From Microbacteriaceae bacterium (GTDB lineage: Bacteria; Actinomycetota; Actinomycetes; Actinomycetales; Microbacteriaceae), in the NCBI GenBank assembly GCA_030841285.1, contig JAVECW010000106.1, positions 1-34,490 of the forward strand: 34,490 bases of DNA, written 5' to 3'. Positions within the stretch are counted from its first letter, which is position 1, and the number at the start of each line of letters is the position of its first letter. The notes beneath the pieces were generated by a model, which saw only the letters and a list, made by a program, of their open reading frames with translations, did not search any database and was not told the DNA's origin. Both the position numbers and the translations under genes were made by a program. This document shows, piece after piece, positions 7,623-17,020 of this stretch.

Positions 7623-9497
7623 ATGAGCACCACTTCGAACACCCCAAGATCCCGCGGCTTCTTCGGCCGATCGAAAGACGATGGTCCCCGCGCGACGTTC
7701 CGGCAGCTCCTCCCATACCTCTCCGAGCACAAGAAGGTGCTCGGCGTCGTCATCGGGCTGAGCGTGCTTTCGGCCGGGGCGTCCCTCGCCCAGCCGCTGC
7801 TCGTGAGCCAGGTGATCTCCGTCGTGCAGAAGGGCCAGGCGCTCGGCTCACTGGTCTGGCTGCTCGTCGCGCTGGTCGTCGCATCCGGTGTCCTCAGCGG
7901 TTTCCAGCACTACCTGTTGCAGCGCACGGGTACGAGCGTCGTGCTCTCCGCCCGCCGCCAGCTGGTGCGACGGATGCTGCACCTGCCCATTGCCGAGTTC
8001 GATACCAGGCGCACCGGCGACCTCGTCTCGCGTGTCGGCTCCGACACGACGCTGCTCTACGCGGTCATCACGCAGGGACTCATCGATGCCGTCGGTGGAG
8101 CGCTCGTCTTCGTCGGCGCGCTGGTCGCCATGCTCATCATCGATCCCGTCTTGCTCGGGCTGACGGTGCTCGTGATCGCGATCTCGATCGTCGCTGTCGT
8201 CTCACTCTCCGGCCGCGTGCGCGTTGCCAGTCGCAAGCAGCAGGAGAAAGTCGGCGACCTGGCTGCCTCGGTCGAGCGCGCGATCAGCGCGGTGCGCACG
8301 GTGCGCGCGTCGAACGCGACCGATCGCGAGATCACGGCGATCGAGAAGGATGCCGAGGGTGCGTGGCGCATGGGCATCAGCGTGGCGAAGATCTCGGCAC
8401 TCGTCGTGCCGATCGCCGGGATCGCCATGCAGGTCTCGTTCCTGGTGGTGCTCGGCGTCGGCGGGTTCCGGGTTGCGAGCGGCGCCATCACGATCTCGAA
8501 CCTCGTTGCATTCATCCTCTTCCTCTTCATGATGATCATGCCGCTCGGGCAGGCCTTCGGAGCCCTCAACTCCGTCAACCAGGCCCTCGGGGCGCTCGGC
8601 CGCATCCAGGAGATCATCGCGCTTCCCTCCGAGACCGAGACGGATGCCGAGACCGCCGTGTCCGCGCTGCCCCGAATCGAGACCGATGCCGCCGTCTCAT
8701 TCGAGGGGGTCGAGTTCCGCTATGACGAGGGGACGACGCCGACAGCCGGAGCGGATGACCTGGCCGACCTGGCGAACGCCGCGGATATCACCGACATCAC
8801 CGAAGCGCCGAGGGATCTCACCGTGCTGCACGGCGTGACCTTCAGCGCTGCCCGCGGACAGCGCACCGCACTCGTCGGGCCGTCCGGCGCGGGCAAGAGC
8901 ACGATCCTCGCGCTCATCGAGAGGTTCTACGACCCGAGTGCCGGCATCGTGCGGCTGGGTGGCGTCGACATCCGTTCGATGGATCGCTCGCTCCTCCGCT
9001 CCCAGATCGGCTACGTCGAGCAGGACGCGCCCGTGCTCGCCGGTTCACTTCGCGACAACCTCACGCTCGGCGCGCCGGATGCGAGCGACGAGCAGTGCGT
9101 CGAGGTGCTGCACGCCGTCAACCTCACCGAGGTGCTCGAGCGCAATGGCCTCGGGCTGGACGCACCGGTCGGCGAGGACGGCATCATGCTCTCCGGCGGA
9201 GAACGCCAGCGCCTGGCGATCGCGCGTGCGCTGCTCGCCGCCCCTCCCATCCTGCTCCTGGATGAATCCACCTCGAGCCTCGACGGGCGCAATGAACAAC
9301 TCATGCGCGAGGCCATCGACGCGGTCGCCGAGGACCGTACCCTCATCGTGATCGCGCACCGGCTCTCGACCGTCGTGGACTCCGACCAGATCGTCGTGCT
9401 CGACCACGGTCGCGTCGTCGGAACCGGCACGCACTCCGAACTCGTCGACTCGACGCCGCTCTACCGCGACCTCGCGAAGCACCAGCTGCTCGTCTAG
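7623..9497 (+). CDS. ABC exporter, fused membrane and ATPase domains (half-transporter)
   Basis: A 624-residue type IV ABC exporter half-molecule that should work as a homodimer in the cytoplasmic membrane. Six helices span about residues 35-315. The ATPase domain has Walker A GPSGAGKST (419-427), Q-loop YVEQD (465-469), signature LSGGERQR (523-530), Walker B ILLLDE (543-548) and H-loop His579. Between the A-loop (FRYDEG, Tyr367) and the next strand (LTVLHGVTF) is an acidic insertion of about 29 residues (370-398) that most relatives lack. The ATG at 7623 is preceded by AGAAAAGG at good spacing; an in-frame ATG at 7590 lacks such a site. It is divergent from the drug-type ABC operon. Substrate unknown. 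Confidence 0.9.
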   Translation: MSTTSNTPRSRGFFGRSKDDGPRATFRQLLPYLSEHKKVLGVVIGLSVLSAGASLAQPLLVSQVISVVQKGQALGSLVWLLVALVVASGVLSGFQHYLLQRTGTSVVLSARRQLVRRMLHLPIAEFDTRRTGDLVSRVGSDTTLLYAVITQGLIDAVGGALVFVGALVAMLIIDPVLLGLTVLVIAISIVAVVSLSGRVRVASRKQQEKVGDLAASVERAISAVRTVRASNATDREITAIEKDAEGAWRMGISVAKISALVVPIAGIAMQVSFLVVLGVGGFRVASGAITISNLVAFILFLFMMIMPLGQAFGALNSVNQALGALGRIQEIIALPSETETDAETAVSALPRIETDAAVSFEGVEFRYDEGTTPTAGADDLADLANAADITDITEAPRDLTVLHGVTFSAARGQRTALVGPSGAGKSTILALIERFYDPSAGIVRLGGVDIRSMDRSLLRSQIGYVEQDAPVLAGSLRDNLTLGAPDASDEQCVEVLHAVNLTEVLERNGLGLDAPVGEDGIMLSGGERQRLAIARALLAAPPILLLDESTSSLDGRNEQLMREAIDAVAEDRTLIVIAHRLSTVVDSDQIVVLDHGRVVGTGTHSELVDSTPLYRDLAKHQLLV

Positions 9498-9509
9498 CGC
9501 TGGGCTCGC

Positions 9510-11354
9510 CTACCGCGTTAGGTGGTAGCGCAGCGACGCGAGCTCGGCGTTAAGCGCGGCAGGCACCCGTCCGTCGAAGCGGGCGAAGAACTCGGCCGTC
9601 AGCTCGGACTCGGCGAGCCACGATTCCCGGTTCACCTCGAAGAGCGCGGCGAGGTCGTCGGCGGAGATGTCGAGGCCATCCATCGTCAGTTCGTCGGTGA
9701 TCGGCAGCCGGCCGATCGGCGACTCGATCGCTCCTGCCGCGCCCTCGAGGCGGCGGATGATCCACTCGATCACACGCGAGTTCTCACCGAATCCGGGCCA
9801 GAGGAAGCGGCCGTCACCGCTCTTGCGGAACCAATTCACCTGGAAGATCGCCGGCGCATGGAAGCCGAGACGCTCGCCGACTCTGAGCCAGTGGGCCCAG
9901 TAGTCGGCCATGTTGTATCCACAGAACGGGAGCATCGCGAACGGATCACGTCGCAACTCGCCGACCACGCCTTCGGCCGCGGCGGTCTTCTCCGAAGACA
10001 TGGTCGCGCCAATGAACACGCCGTGCTGCCAGTCGCGCGCCTCGACGACGAGCGGAACGTTCGTCGCTCGTCGACCACCGAACAGGATCGCATCGATGGG
10101 AACGCCATCCGGGTTGTTCCAGTCGTCGGAGATCGAGGGGCTCTGCGCAGCTGACACCGTGAAGCGTGAGTTCGGATGCGCGGCCGGGCGGCCGGAATCG
10201 GGCGTCCAGTCGTTTCCCTGCCAGTCGATGAGGTGTTCCGGGGGCGTCGGGGTGAGGCCCTCCCACCACACATCGCCGTCGTCTCTGAGCGCGACGTTCG
10301 TGAAGATCGTGTTGCCCCAGAGCGTCTCGACGGCGGTCAGGTTCGTGTCCATCCCCGTGCCGGGAGCGACCCCGAAGAAGCCGGCTTCCGGGTTGATGGC
10401 GCGCAGGCGGCCATCCGGTCCCTGGCGCAGCCACGCGATGTCGTCACCGATGGTCTCGACGGTCCAGCCGGGGATGGTCGGGCGCAGCATCGCCAGGTTG
10501 GTCTTGCCCGAGGCGGAGGGGAAGGCGGCCGCTATGTGGTACGCCCTGCCTTCGGGCGAGGTGACCTTGATGAGCAGCATGTGCTCCGCGAGCCAGCCCT
10601 CGTCGCGCGCCATGACCGAGGCAATGCGCAATGCGAACGCCTTCTTCGCCAGGAGGGCGTTGCCGCCGTAGCCGGAGCCGTACGACCAGATCTCGCGCGT
10701 CTCGGGGAACTGCACGATGTACTTGGTGGGGTTGCTCGGCCAGGCCACGTCGTCGTGGTGGGCGCCGTCGTCTCCGCTGAGCGGCGCCCCGACGCTGTGC
10801 ACAGTGGCAACCCACGGCACGCCGGACTCGATCAACTCGAGCACCGAGGTGCCGACGCGCGTCATGATTCCCATGCTCACGACGACGTAGGGCGAGTCCG
10901 TGATCTCGACTCCGAGCCGTGACATCGGGCTGTCCAGCGGACCCATCGAGAACGGGACGACGTACATCGTGCGGCCGCGCATGCTGCCGGCAAAGACGGC
11001 GCGCAACTCCGTGCGCATGGCCTCAGGGTCGCGCCAATTGTTTGTGGGGCCGGCATCCTCAGGTTCAACCGAGCAGATGAACGTGCGGTCTTCGACGCGA
11101 GCGACATCCGCAGGATCGGTGCGGGCAAGGAAGCTGTTGGGCCGCCATTCCGGGTTCAACCGGATGAGCTTGCCCTCGGCGACGAGCTGCTTCGTCAGCA
11201 GGTCAGCTTCCTGCATGGACCCGTCGCACCACACGACCTCGTCCGGCCGGGTCAATGCCGCGATCTCCGCGACCCAGGCGCGGAGACTATCGTCGGTCGT
11301 GGCCTGGCGGCCATCGCTGTGCTCGGCGTGGCGGGGAAGCTCGGTCATCGTCAT
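9510..11354 (-). CDS. pckG: Phosphoenolpyruvate carboxykinase (GTP)
   Basis: A 614-residue enzyme of normal length for the GTP class, converting oxaloacetate and GTP to PEP, the entry step of gluconeogenesis. Family landmarks are [20 protein letters not shown], the substrate segment [20 protein letters not shown], and the P-loop (kinase-1) [13 protein letters not shown] at about 279-290. Also present are GDDIAWL (kinase-2, metal) and the guanine-binding FPWPGFGEN-type region (here [12 protein letters not shown]). The P-loop carries Ser282 where GTP-type enzymes usually have a hyper-reactive Cys (FPSACGKTN). An AAGGA ribosome-binding site sits 7 bases before the ATG at 11354. The gene is divergent from a RamB-like regulator, a likely controller. 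Confidence 0.96.
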   Translation of the reverse strand: MTMTELPRHAEHSDGRQATTDDSLRAWVAEIAALTRPDEVVWCDGSMQEADLLTKQLVAEGKLIRLNPEWRPNSFLARTDPADVARVEDRTFICSVEPEDAGPTNNWRDPEAMRTELRAVFAGSMRGRTMYVVPFSMGPLDSPMSRLGVEITDSPYVVVSMGIMTRVGTSVLELIESGVPWVATVHSVGAPLSGDDGAHHDDVAWPSNPTKYIVQFPETREIWSYGSGYGGNALLAKKAFALRIASVMARDEGWLAEHMLLIKVTSPEGRAYHIAAAFPSASGKTNLAMLRPTIPGWTVETIGDDIAWLRQGPDGRLRAINPEAGFFGVAPGTGMDTNLTAVETLWGNTIFTNVALRDDGDVWWEGLTPTPPEHLIDWQGNDWTPDSGRPAAHPNSRFTVSAAQSPSISDDWNNPDGVPIDAILFGGRRATNVPLVVEARDWQHGVFIGATMSSEKTAAAEGVVGELRRDPFAMLPFCGYNMADYWAHWLRVGERLGFHAPAIFQVNWFRKSGDGRFLWPGFGENSRVIEWIIRRLEGAAGAIESPIGRLPITDELTMDGLDISADDLAALFEVNRESWLAESELTAEFFARFDGRVPAALNAELASLRYHLTR

Positions 11355-11450
11355 CTGGCTGTCCTTCCGTCGGCCCCCTCGCGGAGGCGAAAATTCTGCT
11401 GATCTGCCCAGTTTGCGACGAGTATCGGGGTATTGATCGGGATGATGTCG

Positions 11451-11478
11451 TTAAGATTCGCGATTCTTTCGCTACTGT
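11451..11478 (+). promoter_or_regulatory. Candidate promoter of the RamB-like gene, possibly leaderless
   Basis: TTAAGA (11451-11456), a 16-base spacer and TACTGT (11473-11478) place the predicted transcription start at about the ATG (11485). Two TTCGC repeats (from 11457 and 11468) lie within the spacer and could be part of an operator. On the same intergenic stretch AGTTTGCGA (11410-11418) weakly recalls the TTTGC core of RamB sites. All of this is inference from spacing and similarity. Confidence 0.35.
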
Positions 11479-11484
11479 GAAGAG

Positions 11485-12927
11485 ATGGAACGCAGCGCTG
11501 ATCTGACGACCCTGGGCCATCGCATCCGTCACTATCGCGGCGAGCGCTCTCTGACGCTGGATGCCCTCGGGGCGACGGTCGGCGTTGCAGGGAGCCAGCT
11601 CTCGCTGATCGAGAACGGCAAGCGCGAACCCCGGCTCTCCCTACTGCAGGGCATCGCGACCGCGCTCGGCGTCGAGCTCGCCGACCTGCTCGCGGGCGAA
11701 CCACCGAACTCGCGCGCGGCCCTCGAAATCGAACTTTCCCGCGCCCAGCGGAGTCCGCTGTACGCGGCGCTTGGCCTGCCCGCCGTCAAGGCGACACGAG
11801 GCACACCGACCGAAACACTCGAGGCGATCATCGGCCTGCACCGAGAGCTGTCCCGCCGGGCGAGCCAGGCCGTCGCGACGCCGGAGGAAGCCCGCAGGGC
11901 GAACAACGAGCTCCGCGAGCAGATGAGGGCGCAGAACAACTACATCCCAGAGATCGAGGAGCTTGCCGAGGAGCGCGTGCGGGCATCCGGGCACACGACC
12001 GGTGCGCTAAGCCACCGCGAGGTCAGCCTCATGGCGGATCAGCTCGGCTTCAGCCTGGTCTACGTCGATGACCTGCCACATTCCGCGCGTTCGGTCACCG
12101 ACCTCGCCAACGGTCGGATCTACCTACCCCCGGCCTCGATCCCCGGCGGGCACGGCCTGCGCTCAATGGCGTTGCAGGCGATGGCGCACCGCCTGCTCGG
12201 GCACGAGCGTCCGGACAGCTACGCGGAGTTCCTGCGCCAGCGGCTCGAGATCAACTACTTCGCGGCATCCTGTCTCATGCCGCGGGAAGCGGCCGTCGGA
12301 TTCCTCCAGCGGGCCAAGCGGGAACGCGAACTTTCGGTCGAAGACTTCCGGGATGCGTTCGGCGTCACGCACGAGTCGGCAGCGCTCCGCCTGACCAACC
12401 TCGCCACGAGCCACCTCGAGATGACCCTGCACTTCCTGCGGGTGGGCGACGACGGCGCGCTCCATAAGGGGTATGAGAACGACGGGCTCCCGCTGCCGAC
12501 CGACGTCACGGGCGCGATCGAGGGCCAGCTCGTGTGCCGCCAGTGGAGCGCGCGCAGCGCATTCACGCACACCAACCGCACGACGGAGCTGTACCAATAC
12601 ACCGACACACCGGCCGGGACATTCTGGTGCGCCTCGCAGACGGGCACGACTCCGGCCGGCGGATTCTCGATCAGCGTCGGCGTTCCGTTCGCGCAGGCGA
12701 AGTGGTTCCGCGGACGCGAGACGACCGTGCGCGCGGTGTCGCGCTGCCCGGACGAATCCTGCTGCCGGAGGCCGGAGCCCGACCTCGAGGCGCGGTGGGA
12801 GGGCCAGGCCTGGCCGAGCGCCAGGCTGCACGCGCACATCCTGTCTCCGCTACCGTCCGGGAGCTTCCCGGGCGTGGACGACTCCGAGGTCTACTCGTTC
12901 CTGGAGTCGCACTCGGCGAGTAGGTGA
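11485..12927 (+). CDS. RamB-like transcriptional regulator (XRE HTH + IrrE-like + DUF2083 domains)
   Basis: A 480-residue regulator of the short-chain fatty acyl/acetate control family. Residues 8-64 are an XRE-type helix-turn-helix (GATVGVAGSQLSLIENGKRE). About 160-280 is an IrrE/DUF955-like region (EINYFAASCLMPREAA). About 340-480 is a DUF2083-like domain with several Cys (351, 382, 421, 426, 427). In Corynebacterium RamB senses carbon status and represses acetate and glyoxylate genes. Divergent placement next to pckG fits control of acetate use and gluconeogenesis, but that target is inferred. The expected HExxH metal site is degenerate here (AHRLLGH, 234-240), so metallopeptidase activity is unlikely. 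The GAAGAG before the ATG is too close to be a good ribosome-binding site. Confidence 0.85.
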   Translation: MERSADLTTLGHRIRHYRGERSLTLDALGATVGVAGSQLSLIENGKREPRLSLLQGIATALGVELADLLAGEPPNSRAALEIELSRAQRSPLYAALGLPAVKATRGTPTETLEAIIGLHRELSRRASQAVATPEEARRANNELREQMRAQNNYIPEIEELAEERVRASGHTTGALSHREVSLMADQLGFSLVYVDDLPHSARSVTDLANGRIYLPPASIPGGHGLRSMALQAMAHRLLGHERPDSYAEFLRQRLEINYFAASCLMPREAAVGFLQRAKRERELSVEDFRDAFGVTHESAALRLTNLATSHLEMTLHFLRVGDDGALHKGYENDGLPLPTDVTGAIEGQLVCRQWSARSAFTHTNRTTELYQYTDTPAGTFWCASQTGTTPAGGFSISVGVPFAQAKWFRGRETTVRAVSRCPDESCCRRPEPDLEARWEGQAWPSARLHAHILSPLPSGSFPGVDDSEVYSFLESHSASR

Positions 12928-12945
12928 TGCAACCGGGCTCTCGCT

Positions 12946-13707
12946 CTACTTGGGCTGCATCCGGATCGCGCCGTCGAGCCGAATGACCTCGCCGTTCAGC
13001 ATCGGGTTCTCGACGATGTGGCGCACGAGGGCGGCGAACTCGGCAGGCTTGCCCAAGCGAGACGGATGTGGCACTTGCGCGGCGAGGGAATCCCTTGCCG
13101 GCTGCGGCAGGCCAGCCAGCATGGGCGTCTCGAAGATGCCGGGCGCGATCGCCATCACCCGGATGAGCTCGCGTGCCAGCTCGCGGGCGATCGGCAGCGT
13201 CATCGCAGCCACGCCACCCTTCGACGCAGAGTACGCCGGCTGGCCGATCTGGCCATCGAACGCGGCGACCGACGCCGTGTTCACGATCACGCCGCGCTCC
13301 TCCCCGACCGGCTCGGTGTGCGCCATGGCGGCCGCGGCGAGACGGATGACGTTGAACGTGCCGATCAGGTTGACCCGAATCACGCGCTCGAACTCCGCGA
13401 GCGGAAGCACCCTTTCGCGCCCGAGTACCTTGCCCGGCGTCGCGATCCCCGCGCAGTTCACGACGATGCGCAGCGGCGCGAGGTCCACTGCTGCGTCGAC
13501 CGCGGCCTGCACCTCGGCCTCGCTGCCGACATCCGCAGCCACGAAGCGCGCGGTCGGCCCGAGCGACACCGCCGCCTTCTCACCCTCGGAACCCGGCAGG
13601 TCGAGGATGACGACGGATGCTCCGGCATCCGTCAGGGCGTGTGCGGTCGCGAACCCGAGACCGGAGGCGGCGCCAGTAACGAGTGCGGAGCATCCGCTGA
13701 TCTGCAT
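12946..13707 (-). CDS. Short-chain dehydrogenase, 3-hydroxyacyl-CoA dehydrogenase type II-like
   Basis: A 253-residue NAD(P)-dependent SDR. It has the dinucleotide motif TGAASGLG (11-18), NCAG (84-87), catalytic Ser146 and the YxxxK pair Tyr159/Lys163. The overall sequence, including [27 protein letters not shown] and [12 protein letters not shown] in two separate blocks, resembles type II 3-hydroxyacyl-CoA (2-methyl-3-hydroxybutyryl-CoA) dehydrogenases. These act in fatty-acid and isoleucine breakdown. The ATG at 13707 has GGAG 5 bases upstream; the frame runs open far into the thiolase gene but that part is a shadow. It lies 8 bases behind the thiolase gene, which would use the 3-ketoacyl-CoA product, so the pair is probably a beta-oxidation module. 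Confidence 0.88.
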   Translation of the reverse strand: MQISGCSALVTGAASGLGFATAHALTDAGASVVILDLPGSEGEKAAVSLGPTARFVAADVGSEAEVQAAVDAAVDLAPLRIVVNCAGIATPGKVLGRERVLPLAEFERVIRVNLIGTFNVIRLAAAAMAHTEPVGEERGVIVNTASVAAFDGQIGQPAYSASKGGVAAMTLPIARELARELIRVMAIAPGIFETPMLAGLPQPARDSLAAQVPHPSRLGKPAEFAALVRHIVENPMLNGEVIRLDGAIRMQPK

Positions 13708-13715
13708 GCTGACTC

Positions 13716-14900
13716 CTACAGTCGCTCGATGATCGTGGCGTTGGCCATGCCGCCGCCTTCGCACATGGTCTGCAGGCCGAATCGCCCGCGCGTGGCTTCC
13801 AACTGGTTGACGAGGGTCGTCAGCAGGCGCGTTCCAGAGGAGCCGAGGGCGTGGCCGAGCGCGATCGCACCTCCGCGCGGATTGAGCCGCGCAAGGTCGG
13901 CCTCGAACTCGCGCTGCCACAGGAGCGGCACGGGCGCGAAAGCCTCGTTCACCTCGTAGGCGTCGATGTCGTCGATCGACAGCCCGGTACGCGCCAGCAC
14001 CTTCTCCGTCGCGGGCACGACGCCCGTGAGCATGAGGAGCGGATCGCTGCCCGCAACTCCGAAGCCGTGGAATCGCGCGCGCGGCATGAGGCCGAGACTC
14101 TCCGCGCGCTCGGCGCTCATGATGAGGGCGGCGGATGCTCCATCCGTGAGCGGTGAGGAGTTCCCCGGCGTGATCTTCCAGTCGATCTCCGGGAAACGCT
14201 CGGCAAGCGCGTCGGTGCGGAAGGATGGCACGAGGCCCGCGAGTCCCTCGACGCTCGTCGTCGGGCGCACGGTCTCGTCGACAGTGACCGATCCGCCATC
14301 CGGCGTGCCGACGGACACGATCTCGTGATCGAAAGCACCGGCGGATGCCGCTGCCGCGGCGAGCGCGTGCGAGCGCGCGGAGTAGGCATCCAACTCCTCC
14401 CGACTGAATTTCCAGCGCGCGGCAATGAGCTCGGCCGCGACCCCCTGGCCGACGAGTCCATCGGGGTAGCGCTCGGCAAGCAGCCTGCCGGAGGCGGAGC
14501 GCCCGTCGAGGTTCGAGAGCAGCGGAACGCGGCTCATCGACTCGACGCCGCACGCGATGACGACGTCATATGCGCCGGCCATGACGCCCTGGGCTGCAAA
14601 GGCGACGGCCTGTTGGCTCGACCCGCACTGACGGTCGATCGTCACCGCGGGGATCGACTCGGGGACCCCGGCACTGAGCACGGCCGTTCGGGTGATGTTC
14701 ATGGCCTGCTCGCCGACCTGGGTGACGCATCCGCCGATCACATCATCGATGAGGGCGGGGTCCAGCTCGCTTCGCCGCACGAGCTCGGCGAGCACCCCGG
14801 CCAGCAGATCGACTGGATGCACTCTGGAGAGCGCGCCGCCCGACTTTCCGCGCCCTGACGGGGTGCGGATCACGTCAACGATGACGGCATCGATGCTCAT
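13716..14900 (-). CDS. Thiolase (acetyl-CoA acyltransferase/acetyltransferase)
   Basis: A 394-residue thiolase that cleaves 3-ketoacyl-CoA with CoA, or condenses two acetyl-CoA. The nucleophile is Cys92 in [11 protein letters not shown]. The other active-site elements are NEAFAPV (318-324), His350 in [14 protein letters not shown] and Cys380 in CEGGGMANA. Length is standard and all catalytic residues are present. The last Cys motif reads CEGGGMANA where many have CxGGGQG, as in degradative FadA/PcaF-like or steroid-type enzymes, so chain-length preference is uncertain. The upstream aldehyde dehydrogenase stops 21 bases before, and the SDR follows after 8 bases. The cluster lacks acyl-CoA dehydrogenase and enoyl-CoA hydratase genes, so the pathway must be completed elsewhere. 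Confidence 0.93.
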   Translation of the reverse strand: MSIDAVIVDVIRTPSGRGKSGGALSRVHPVDLLAGVLAELVRRSELDPALIDDVIGGCVTQVGEQAMNITRTAVLSAGVPESIPAVTIDRQCGSSQQAVAFAAQGVMAGAYDVVIACGVESMSRVPLLSNLDGRSASGRLLAERYPDGLVGQGVAAELIAARWKFSREELDAYSARSHALAAAAASAGAFDHEIVSVGTPDGGSVTVDETVRPTTSVEGLAGLVPSFRTDALAERFPEIDWKITPGNSSPLTDGASAALIMSAERAESLGLMPRARFHGFGVAGSDPLLMLTGVVPATEKVLARTGLSIDDIDAYEVNEAFAPVPLLWQREFEADLARLNPRGGAIALGHALGSSGTRLLTTLVNQLEATRGRFGLQTMCEGGGMANATIIERL

Positions 14901-14921
14901 ACGGCCAGACTAACGCGCCCG

Positions 14922-16397
14922 CTACACGGAGAACGGGTCGGGCGTGAGCGTGTACTTCGTCGAAAGGTACTCGTGGATCCCCTCGAGCCCGCCCTCGCGA
15001 CCGAGCCCTGAGTGCTTGACACCGCCGAACGGCGCCGCGGCGTTCGAAATGACGCCCACGTTGAGCCCCATCATGCCCGTCTGCAGGCGTTCGATCATCC
15101 GCTGGCCGCGAGCAAGATCCTTGGTGAACACATAACTCACGAGGCCGAACTCGGTGTCGTTGGCGATTCTGACAGCGTCGTCCTCGTCGGTGAACGGGAC
15201 GATCGACAGCACGGGACCGAAGATCTCCTCGCGCAGGATGTCGCTGCCCGGCTTCACTCCGCTGATCACGGTCGGCTCGTAGAACGTGCCAGCCCCATCG
15301 ATCGCCGATCCGCCGGTCAGCAGGGATGCCCCGCGTTCGACCGCGTCCCGCACGAGCTTCTCGGCCTTTTCGACGGCCGCCTTATTGATCAGCGGCCCGA
15401 TCGTGACGCCATCTTCGGTGCCGCGGCCGACGCGGAATCCGTTCACGCGCTCGGTCACGCGACGCGCGAACTCGTCGGCGATCGACTCGTGCACGATGAA
15501 CCGGTTCGCAGCTGTGCAGGCCTGGCCGATGTTGCGGAACTTCGCGATCATCGCACCGTCGACGGCCCGGTCGAGGTCGGCATCCTCGAACACCACGAAC
15601 GGCGCGTTCCCGCCGAGCTCCATCGACGTGCGCAGCACGCCATGCGCCGACTGCGCGATGAGCTTCTGGCCGACGGCCGTCGACCCCGTGAAGCTGAGCT
15701 TGCGCAGGCGCGGATCCTCGATGATCGGGCCCGAGACCTCACCAGAGGCCGAGGTGGTGATCACGTTGAGGACTCCTGCAGGAAGGCCGGCATCCTCGAG
15801 CAGCCTTGCGAAATACAGGGTCGTCAGCGGCGTCAGCTCGGCTGGCTTGATCACGACGGTGCAGCCGGCGGCCAGCGCCGGCGCGACCTTGCGGGTGGCC
15901 ATCGCGAGCGGGAAGTTCCACGGCGTGATCAGATAGCAGGGGCCGACCGGATGCTGCGAGACGATCATGCGCCCGGTCCCTTCGGGGTTCGTTCCGTACC
16001 GCCCGGCGATGCGCACGGCCTCCTCGCTGAACCAGCGCAGGAACTCGCCACCGTACGTCACCTCGCCCTGCGCTTCCGCGAGGGGCTTGCCCATCTCAAG
16101 CGTCATCAGCAGGGCGAAGTCATCCCGGCGCTCCTGCAGCAGGTCGAACGCGCGGCGCAGGATCTCGCCACGCGCACGGGGTGCCGTTGCTGCCCACGCA
16201 TCGGCGGCCGCGACGGCCGCGTCGACAGCGGCGATGCCGTCGTCGACCGAGGCATCCGCGATGGTCTTGATGACGGAGCCCGTTGCCGGGTCGATGACGT
16301 CGATGGTGTGCCCGGATGTGCCACCCACCCACTGCCCGCCGATGTACAGCTTACTCGGCACGCGGGCCAGCAATTCGGTCTCGTTTGGCACGCTCAT
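14922..16397 (-). CDS. gabD: NAD(P)+ aldehyde dehydrogenase, succinate-semialdehyde dehydrogenase (GabD) type
   Basis: A 491-residue aldehyde dehydrogenase that oxidises a semialdehyde to its acid. It shows TPWNFPLAM with Asn161, cofactor Lys184 in VIKPAELTP, FTGSTAVGQ (237-245), the general base Glu260 in MELGGNAP and nucleophile Cys294 in GQACTAANR. The C-terminal PFGGVKHSGLGREGG followed by IHEYLSTKY is the pattern of the GabD group, so succinate semialdehyde is the best guess; glutarate semialdehyde is an alternative. AAGGAG sits 5 bases before the ATG at 16397. An in-frame ATG at 16466 lies within the nicotinamidase gene and is rejected. It is 13 bases behind the nicotinamidase gene. Confidence 0.85.
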   Translation of the reverse strand: MSVPNETELLARVPSKLYIGGQWVGGTSGHTIDVIDPATGSVIKTIADASVDDGIAAVDAAVAAADAWAATAPRARGEILRRAFDLLQERRDDFALLMTLEMGKPLAEAQGEVTYGGEFLRWFSEEAVRIAGRYGTNPEGTGRMIVSQHPVGPCYLITPWNFPLAMATRKVAPALAAGCTVVIKPAELTPLTTLYFARLLEDAGLPAGVLNVITTSASGEVSGPIIEDPRLRKLSFTGSTAVGQKLIAQSAHGVLRTSMELGGNAPFVVFEDADLDRAVDGAMIAKFRNIGQACTAANRFIVHESIADEFARRVTERVNGFRVGRGTEDGVTIGPLINKAAVEKAEKLVRDAVERGASLLTGGSAIDGAGTFYEPTVISGVKPGSDILREEIFGPVLSIVPFTDEDDAVRIANDTEFGLVSYVFTKDLARGQRMIERLQTGMMGLNVGVISNAAAPFGGVKHSGLGREGGLEGIHEYLSTKYTLTPDPFSV

Positions 16398-16410
16398 CAG
16401 AACTCCTTCA

Positions 16411-17004
16411 CTAATCGAACGCCTTTTTCGAGTGGACGAGAACCGCCCCGGCGTGCGCCAGCTCACCGAGGGCCGCCTCGCTCGTCTCCGCCGCGACGCC
16501 GGCCACCAGATCGGTCAGCACCCGCACTCGCTGCCCATGAGCGAGCGCATCGAACGCGGATGCCCGCACGCAGTGATCCGTCGCGAGCCCGACGAAGTCG
16601 ATGTCGGTGACCCCGTGCTCGTCGAGCAGGTTGTGCACCGTCGAGCCAGCCTCGGTGTGCCCTTCGAAGATCGAGTACGCGGGTTTGCCCTCGCCCTTGC
16701 GGATGTGGAAATCGACCCGGTCCGTCACGAAAGCCGGGTGGTACTCGGCGCCCTTCGTGCCTGCAACGCAGTGGTCCGGCCAGGTCGTCTCGAAATCGGG
16801 TTCCGCGTCGCGCGCGAAGTGACCGCCGTTGTCGTTATCGGCATCGTGCCAGTCCCGCGACGCGAAGATGTGGTCGTAGAAGTCGCCGTGATCGGTCAAC
16901 AGACGCGTCACGCCGACCGCGACAGCGGCGCCGCCGTCGACGCCCAGCGCGCCCCCCTCCGTGAAATCGTTCTGCACGTCGATGATGAATAATGCTCTGC
17001 TCAT
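16411..17004 (-). CDS. pncA: Nicotinamidase, isochorismatase family (PncA-like)
   Basis: A 197-residue hydrolase converting nicotinamide to nicotinate for NAD salvage; enzymes of this group also activate pyrazinamide. The catalytic triad is Asp9 (DVQNDF), Lys103 (HIRKGEG) and Cys145 (ATDHCVRAS). Metal ligands fit Asp51, His53, His62 and probably His78. GGAGG lies 5 bases before the ATG at 17004; the frame is open 24 codons further without a site. It sits 16 bases behind a carboxypeptidase gene and 13 bases before an aldehyde dehydrogenase gene. Its place in an operon with the latter suggests a link of NAD supply to oxidative catabolism, but this may be chance. Confidence 0.9.
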   Translation of the reverse strand: MSRALFIIDVQNDFTEGGALGVDGGAAVAVGVTRLLTDHGDFYDHIFASRDWHDADNDNGGHFARDAEPDFETTWPDHCVAGTKGAEYHPAFVTDRVDFHIRKGEGKPAYSIFEGHTEAGSTVHNLLDEHGVTDIDFVGLATDHCVRASAFDALAHGQRVRVLTDLVAGVAAETSEAALGELAHAGAVLVHSKKAFD

Positions 17005-17020
17005 GACTGCCTCCGAACCA

